64,000 nucleotides of DNA, taken from the NCBI GenBank assembly GCA_951230915.1, contig OX579638.1, positions 7,706,696 through 7,770,695 on the forward strand. Direction: 5' to 3'. A model generated the notes under the pieces. It worked only from the letters and a program-made list of their open reading frames with translations, was not told the origin of the DNA and did not search any database. This stretch comes from Antitrichia curtipendula. Lineage: Eukaryota; Streptophyta; Bryopsida; Hypnales; Leucodontaceae. Below are positions 57,583-64,000 of this stretch, in pieces. A program made the translations under genes and the position numbers. The first letter of the stretch is position 1. Each line of letters opens with the position of its first letter.

Positions 57583-58969
57583 AGTAGCCAAAAGTTATAC
57601 CACCCTCAGCCAAAATGGAGCGACACCCAAAAAATCATCAAAATTTAAAATATAGTTAAAATTTTCTTTTGCTCTTATAGAAAATATATTATTTTCTACA
57701 TGAAAAAATTTGATTTATTATATTTGGACTAATGATGAGAAAGCTATGCACAATCTTATTTTAAAAAAACCAAATCATCTTCTTAAAAAATCATCTATTA
57801 GGATTCAATTTTTAACTCAACTTTCCAAAAATTTCAAAAAAAGAAGTTCCATAGTGTTTAGTTCACTTTCTAGAACAATATCACCATTGGAATTAGTGTG
57901 TTTCAGACCCTTCTCAAAGCTATTAATCCCTAAAGGTTTAAACAATCATTTCATGGTCATTGCCTAACTTCATGAGTTGCCCAGATCCTATAAATTTTAT
58001 TTTTTGAAATTTCATATTTTTTTAATCAAGTTATCTAACAACAACCAATACAACTCTTGATTTAGAGTCCATCTTGGATGATTTTTCAAACTCAAACACT
58101 TCAAAGAATGCTCAATGAGGATTTTCTTGAAAAGAGACCAATGAAAGGTCATCCCAAGAAAAACATATTTCATGGGTAGTACAATTGAGCAAAGGTTGAT
58201 TAACCCCTAAAAGACCAAGGCCATCTTTTTTGTCAAAAAACACTCAAAACTACCACCTATGTTGCATTCATCCAAGAAAATCAATTTTTTTAATCTAACA
58301 ATAGGATCTTTTATTTAACTTATCTGAAATTGTGTAGTAAAAATTTCATCAAATTTGACCTTATAGATTGGAAGATATTAGCATTTAAAGTTGGCAAAAA
58401 GCTTTTTTTCAAGAAGATGTTTAGATTGCCCGAAAAACAAGATTATCCATAACTTTCTCATCCCTAGTCCAAATAGAATGAATCAAAGCTTCACATGTGG
58501 AAAAAAATATAATATTTTAGAAAAAAAATATTTAAAAAATTATATTGACTTTTTTTTTGTGTGTGTGTATTGCCCACCGACCTCCATTTTTGACTTATTG
58601 TGCCATAATTTTTGCCCCTGGGCACCAATTGAAATAAAAAAAATTATATATCTATAAAGCTCTCGTAGAACCACATGTCTTCAAAAAAATTTAAGAACAT
58701 TCACTACAAAGTGAGACTATAGGAACCTACCCCCACCTAAATTGTCCCCCAAGGAGACAAATGGTCATTTAGGGGTTAATTGGTTGGAGCAAATACTTAA
58801 GGGGTTTGATCAGATAGAATTCTTGTTTTTCTAATTTGTTTTCATAGTCTACTATAAGATCTTGTGGTTAGATATGCAATTTTTTTTAATTTTGATCTTT
58901 GCAATAGAAATGGTAGTTTAGAGTGATTTTGATGAAAAAAGTCTTTGGGACTTTAAAAATTAAAAGGAG
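57583..58969 (+). mobile_element. TTAA-family copy carrying a TTAA-flanked insertion
   Basis: The left part (57583-57922) matches the interior of the copy at 42503-43417 up to 'caaagctattaa'. The right part (about 58800-58969) matches its right end: tactataagatcttgtggtt, ctttgcaatagaaatggtag, then GTCTTTGGGACTTTAAAAA with TTAA at 58970-58973. Between them lies 57927-58775, bounded by TTAA on both sides. The original left end is missing. Confidence 0.55.
57927..58775. mobile_element. TTAA-bounded insertion, itself composite
   Basis: TTAA (57923-57926) then TCCCTAAAGG; far end GGTCATTTAGGGG, TTAA (58776-58779). Inside, another family start occurs: TTAA (58200-58203) then CCCCTAAAAGACCAAGGCC. 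The stretch 58204-58775 by itself is a complete inverted-orientation copy of 572 bp with family landmarks. The first 273 bp are of unknown origin. Confidence 0.55.
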
Positions 58970-58973
58970 ATAG

Positions 58974-59584
58974 GCTATGAAAATATGTCAATATTGTATA
59001 ACAAAATTAACTTTTACAAATTGGTTATTTAAGGGTTGTTTGTGAACTAGGTGCTAGTTTGGATTAAGAGTATGTGTGTCTATGGCATGAGTACTTGTAA
59101 AAGGTATCAATGCTACTTCCATTGTCTCAAAATAAATCCGTGGATTTTAGTGGGAAGTTGTGGGAATACCACAAATTAATTTTGAAACAAAGGAAATACC
59201 ATCCAACATCCAAAAAATACAAACAAAAGTTGTTATGTGCTTGTGTTGTAGATTACATTGAAAAGAGGCATTTGCATAACATTTAGTAGCCTTCAAAGTT
59301 ATTTATTTTCCTCTATAGAGTCCTTATCCACAAAATTCATCTACAGATCATGAAGAATTCAAGAAAATTTCAATACTGGGATAGTGATTGAACATTTATG
59401 GTGTGTCCCATTTTCTTTGCTAATTTTGGGACCAAATAAACAAATCAATAGATAAATGTAAAGATGGTTTGTTGAAAATCCAAAGAATCCATTGAGTCAA
59501 ATACCAATGTCATTTGACCATTTGCCATCCAAGAAGAAAAATTTGATGGAAAAATGAAAGGAAAGCTTCACTGACATTTGCAAG
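58974..59584. other. Intergenic DNA, no gene
   Basis: 59440-59530 resembles 44005-44070 inverted, so part is repeat. No coding frame. Confidence 0.4.
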
Positions 59585-60170
59585 AATGTAAGATAGAGAC
59601 ATCATTTTTATAATGAAATTCATTCCCTATCATGATTCCTCAAAGGGTGTGGGAAAATTTGAAGATAAGAGTTTAATCACTCATTGTCAAAACATAGGAA
59701 TTATGTGTAAAGTAGAATTTCAGACCTTGTTTAAGTATAGTAGAATAACTTTTTTCCAAAAGAATTTACTAGTTTTTTTTAATAATCAAGCTAAATTTTA
59801 ATTTCAAAAATCTTTTGGTAATTTTGAGCCTCCAATCAAAAACTATGGAGAGAATTCAAAGAAGATGTTTGAAAATGTTCCTTCCAACCCCTCTCTGAAA
59901 TTTGTTCATAACTATTGGTTGAAGGCTCAAAATCTCAAATAAATTTTTGAATATGATATTTAAATTGATTTTCCAACTTTTTTTAGTTTATAGTTTTATG
60001 AAAAAAAGTTATTTTGCTATGCGTAAATGAGGTTTGAAATTATATTTCAAACACAATTTCTACTTTTGATTTGAATATGAACAATTGAACTCCTACTAAT
60101 TCTTATCTACATATTTCACATCATTTGTTTTTCTTTAAAACACCCTTTATAAAGAGCTTATCTTCTTATC
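59585..60170. mobile_element. Fold-back MITE copy
   Basis: Same arm order as 6649-7267: agagacatcatttttataat at the left, ...gtagaatttcagaccttgtt..., centre near 59870, then the inverted arm ...tttgaaattatatttcaaac... to accctttataaagagcttat. More diverged than other copies. Non-coding. Confidence 0.55.
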
Positions 60171-61922
60171 TCATAATAAATAAGGTAAAATAGCCAACAA
60201 TGGTCAAAATTAGGATTTTGGTCTTACTTTGTTGCTTAAAATTTTTAGATTTTTTTCCACGTAAAGATAAGTGTGAGAAAATGTGATAGCAATTGAAAAT
60301 ATATTTTTCCAACAAAATATGAATTAGCTATAAATTTTTGAAGTGTTCAACGCATCATGGCCCAAAAGAGTCTGTTCTAGACTATCCTAGAACAAACAAA
60401 ATCTGAATCTATAATGCTCATCTTATTCACATAAAGTAGTCACAATATTTTATAATGAATGTCTTTCAAACCACGGTGAGTTAATTGATAAATTCATTGT
60501 TTTTCATGAATTGAATGTTTCTTTTCAAAGTTTTATTTTAAAGCACTAAAATTTATTTTGTTACTAATCCCTTAGAGGGCAATTGTGACCTAGCAAATTG
60601 ATATTCAATTTTGAAACTTTTTTAACACGTATCATTTTAGCTATTGATGGATGTAGAATATTCCACATCATTTTGTTGGAGGGAGAGCAATATTGATGCT
60701 TGCTACTGAATGTTTAATGGATTGAGGAGACAATGACATTGTATTGAATTCTTTAAAGTAAGCATTTTAATAAGTTTCGAAGTTGACAATCTATAATTAC
60801 ATTCTAAACATGGAAACTTTCATTATACCTCAATTTTCTACACTATATTGTGCTTTTGTTCTTAAAATTTTAGATGTTTTGAACATGCTTTGTACTTGAC
60901 ATGAATTTTCTTCATTTTCTTCTTCCATAATTTATAATAATTTGAAATTTTCACACCCCAAAAAGAAAAATTTATGAATAATAGAGTTAATCATGGAGTG
61001 TGTGAAATGAAGGACCAATAGCTGGAGTTTGAGAAAAAAAAACATGACTAAACTCCTTGATGCACCAAAACTGAGGTCTGATGGAGTTTGGTATTGTTTT
61101 TTTTAATTGTTCTTAGATAAACCTTCCTTAGACACCCATATTATAAACGAGGAGACCTTTACGGATAACTCTATTAGACATGTGATTTCATCTTTGAAAA
61201 AAATAAAAATTTACTCGTGAAAAACAAAGAAATGGAGGGTACAAAATGAGGGACTTTCAGAAGTGTGACCACACATGTGAATATTTTAGCTAAACATGAA
61301 GCATCCAAGTCCACACCAAGCACGAGTTCAGGAGTAAGCTTACTTTCCGTTGGTTCAATTCCTTCTTACCTACTGCAAGCAAATCTATGACGACCATGAA
61401 AGCCACGTGCCTTCAGATGTTTGGTCTAGCTGTAGTAGCTTCGCTGCAACCCTTAACTGAAAGGCGTCCAAGAGACCCCAAGTCCAACTCGAAGTGTTAT
61501 AACTTTTGCATTTAATGTCCAAATTGAATAAAACTTGTTGGGAAATCTGCGCTCTTTGTTCTTGTTTGTGTGGAAAAAAATTCAGATGAATCCAAGATGC
61601 ATAGGCAAACCACCCATAACTGACCAAATAAGCAATTGTGGATGTGATGTGGAATATAGTAAGGCAAAGAAAATATTTCTACATGTGTAGAGATAGAAAT
61701 GAGGAGTATTGCCAAAATTTGATAATTTTATCGCTTGAACTGAAATTATTATGAATTTTGGAAGGCAAAAGTTGTTTTGGATCCATGTCCAATGTGTACT
61801 CTATTCCAAAACTGCTCATTTAAGAGACTACTTAATCACTTTGGCACACCAACCCAAACAGATGTGTCATGAAAAGAATGGAGGAATTGATGGTCAGAAA
61901 TCAAGAACTCATGTTTGAAAAT
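60171..61922. other. Intergenic DNA with a fragment of the 960-bp TTAA element
   Basis: About 61440-61640 is an inverted match to the interior of 29148-30107 (aaaacttgttgggaaatctg versus ctccaacaagttttatggaa inverted, plus the flanking 'gcatttaatgtccaaatt' block). No gene. The rest is AT-rich. Confidence 0.4.
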
Positions 61923-63375
61923 TACCATAGCCATAGGTCACCTTTGGCAAAAAATAATTAAAAACTTCAATGTTTAATCATTTTGAAAATTAACAAGTCA
62001 TCTTGCTGAATTTAAGGAAAATTAATTGCAAAGAATGCAAAAAGGTAGGAAAATATACCAATCCAACTATATGCCAATATAAGGTAAACCAGCCTATGAC
62101 AGGCCAACTGTCTAATGCAGACATCTACATAACCCCCCCATTACAATCCATTTCAGATTTTTGTTTCTACAATTTAATTAAGTTGGTTAGTGGCCCACAT
62201 TAGTGCATTAGGTGATTGTGATAGAATTAGTAATGACTGTCATAGGACACTTACACATTGTGAGTGTAAACTCATCATAAAGAGTTATTTTTTTATTCCT
62301 TTGTGTGATGGCCACATTAAAAATTCTTGTGGTTGTGTTAAGAAATCTGAAGACTGCATTAGGTGGTAAGATGACCATCATGAAGACATATTTTATTGAT
62401 TTCAGATAGTCTACAGATTGTTTTGGAAAAATACTTAAAAAATTCATAAAAAATTCCTACTTTGTCCAAAAACTAAAATTTTAACTGCTTCTTTCATTTC
62501 TCAAAGTTGTCTCTGCTAGAAAAAAATCTGATTTTATTTTGCTAATGGCAACATACCAAATCAGTCATTTTGCCTGTCATAGGCTGGTTTACCTTAAGTC
62601 CACTAAAGGAAGGATGGAGAGGTCATTTTTATAATGAAATCCACTGTCCATCATGAATTCTCAAAGGATATGGAACAATTTGAAAATGAGAGATTGACCG
62701 CTCATAGTCAAAACGCATGAATTGTATTCAATGTAGAACTTCAGACCTCATTTTAGCATAGTATATTAATTTTTTTCAAAAGACTTTGAAATGAAAAAAG
62801 TTGTTAAATAAATCTAAATTTCATCTTCAAAAAAACTGTTAGAGATTTCAAGCCTCCAATCAAAAGTTATGGATAAAATTTAGAGAGGGGTTGGGAGGGA
62901 CATTTTTTTGACATTTCCAAACATCCTCTCTGAATTTTGTCCATAACTTTTAACTGGAAGCTAGAAATCTCAAATGGGTTTTTAAAAACAAAATTTAGAT
63001 TGATTTACAAATTTTTCTTAGCGCAAAGTTTTTTGAGAAATGTGAATATAATTTTCCAAAATGAGGTCTGAAGTCCTAGTTTGAACATAGTTTGTGCTTT
63101 TGATTTAACTAGGTATGAGCGGTTGAGCTTCTATGAATCCTAATTTACTTATCCCCCGTAGGTTGTTTGCCTCCTATTATCCTACTTGTACAAAGGGATT
63201 GTGTGTAACATATATCCTTACTTACAACAAAAATGATTATCAAATCTATGAGAGGTGATTGCAAAATAAATTTAAACTTCTGAATTTTCAAGAAATTATA
63301 TTTTAAAGGGCCAAAGTTCATTTTTGACTTTAATTAATTTTTCAGCAAACAAGTGCCAAAGGTGACCTCGTGGTA
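61923..63375. mobile_element. Element with AAGGTCACCTTTGGC-type ends carrying a 513-bp MITE insertion
   Basis: Start TACCATAGCCATAGGTCACC; end the inverse of TACCACGAGGTCACCTTTGG. Matches 44369-45336 in inverted orientation across both flanks and the fold-back core (62600-63200). The extra length is explained by the MITE at 62082-62594. Non-coding. Confidence 0.65.
62082..62594. mobile_element. TA-flanked MITE with about 24-bp perfect terminal repeats (513 bp)
   Basis: TA at 62080-62081 and 62595-62596. Both ends begin AGGTAAACCAGCCTATGACA and stay identical for several more bases. The related copy is 52826-53346. An isolated similar end, AAAGTAAACCAGCCTTTGAC, occurs near 40567. Non-coding. 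Confidence 0.75.
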
Positions 63376-64000
63376 CGTTAGTCCTAGCCTCTCTTGAATT
63401 TCAGACATTCTATTGATTGTTGATGGGGTTGTAGTTGACAATGGATGGTTCTACTTTATTCATTTTTTGGAAGCCATTCAAAGTTTAGAGGTTCCGTTTG
63501 ATCAAGTTCAAATTGCATTTTGATGGTTGCAACTTTAGGGGCTTGTATCTCCTTCATCCAATGTTTGTTTTCAAAATTACGAATGCCAAAATTTTAGGGA
63601 TTTCTTTTAAGACTTTGTACTACTGACATTTATATGGATACCATTTAGATTGACATACAAAGACAATGATTGACACTTGTTTCAATACAAAATTCTAAAA
63701 TCTTAAACAATGAGTATATACATTGATTTTGAAAATCTTCAACACCTACATCTATTTACAATAGATGATCTACTAATAAAATTTTGAATCCAATACTTGG
63801 GGTGTATGGTACCCGAATAAGGCCATGACATAATAGAAAGGAAATCTACTCTATCACTATTATACTACACGTGCAATGCAAAGATGAAAAATGATAAATC
63901 AAACATGAAGTTCAAAATCAATATCATCATCATCTTCACCTTCAAGGTTGAGTTGTCTTCAAAGATAATTTTTGGATGTGAAAATAAATACATGAGTTTA
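63376..64000. other. Intergenic DNA to window end
   Basis: 63480-63640 carries a piece related to the interior of 29148-30107 (ggggcttgtatctccttcat appears inverted there). No gene. Confidence 0.4.

Overview
This is an AT-rich plant nuclear segment with a few well-separated conserved genes in a sea of DNA-transposon debris. The genes are eukaryotic and plant-type: a spliced RING-H2 membrane ligase, a plastid-targeted LepA/EF4, GEK1/DTD2 (a D-aminoacyl-tRNA deacylase), a six-exon ARL8 GTPase, an AP2/ERF factor, a U2 snRNA and a tRNA-Ile(AAU). Some genes lack coding introns (LepA, GEK1, ERF), the spliced genes have introns of about 130-560 bp, and there is little sign of LTR retrotransposons. 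I infer a land plant, probably a non-seed plant such as a bryophyte or lycophyte; the species cannot be fixed from the sequence alone.

Layout. 1-2.4 kb: 3' part of a pogo/Tc1-mariner-like transposon (transposase with one in-frame stop) sitting in a TTAA-type element that itself abuts another copy. 2.5-12 kb: mostly non-coding, with a PIF/Harbinger-like pair (6.2-7.6 kb) and a TA-flanked element with long terminal inverted repeats (10.3-11.4 kb). 12.2-18.5 kb: RING-H2 gene on the minus strand with more GC-rich flanks. 18.5-24.25 kb: several TTAA-flanked elements. 24.3-28.2 kb: LEPA (+) followed by U2 snRNA (+). 29.1-30.1 kb: a complete TTAA-flanked element with 14-bp perfect termini. 30.9-36.5 kb: GEK1 (-) and ARL8 (+) head to head, then tRNA-Ile. 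37-48 kb: repeats, a 22-bp tandem array, a TA microsatellite and nested MITEs. 48.5-50.5 kb: ERF gene (-). 51.1-64 kb: a CACTA element, two abutting TA-flanked MITEs, a MITE matching the transposon at the window start, and further nested elements.

The conserved genes are housekeeping (translation: LepA, GEK1, tRNA; splicing: U2; membrane traffic: ARL8; protein turnover: RING-H2) or regulatory (ERF). I see no operon-like or metabolic cluster. The most notable signal is the mobile fraction: a multi-copy family bounded by TTAA and CCCCTAAAGGACC-type ends, which has the target site and end form of piggyBac-like elements. It occurs together with at least six other terminal-inverted-repeat families, several nested in each other. 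No piggyBac-type transposase is visible in the window.
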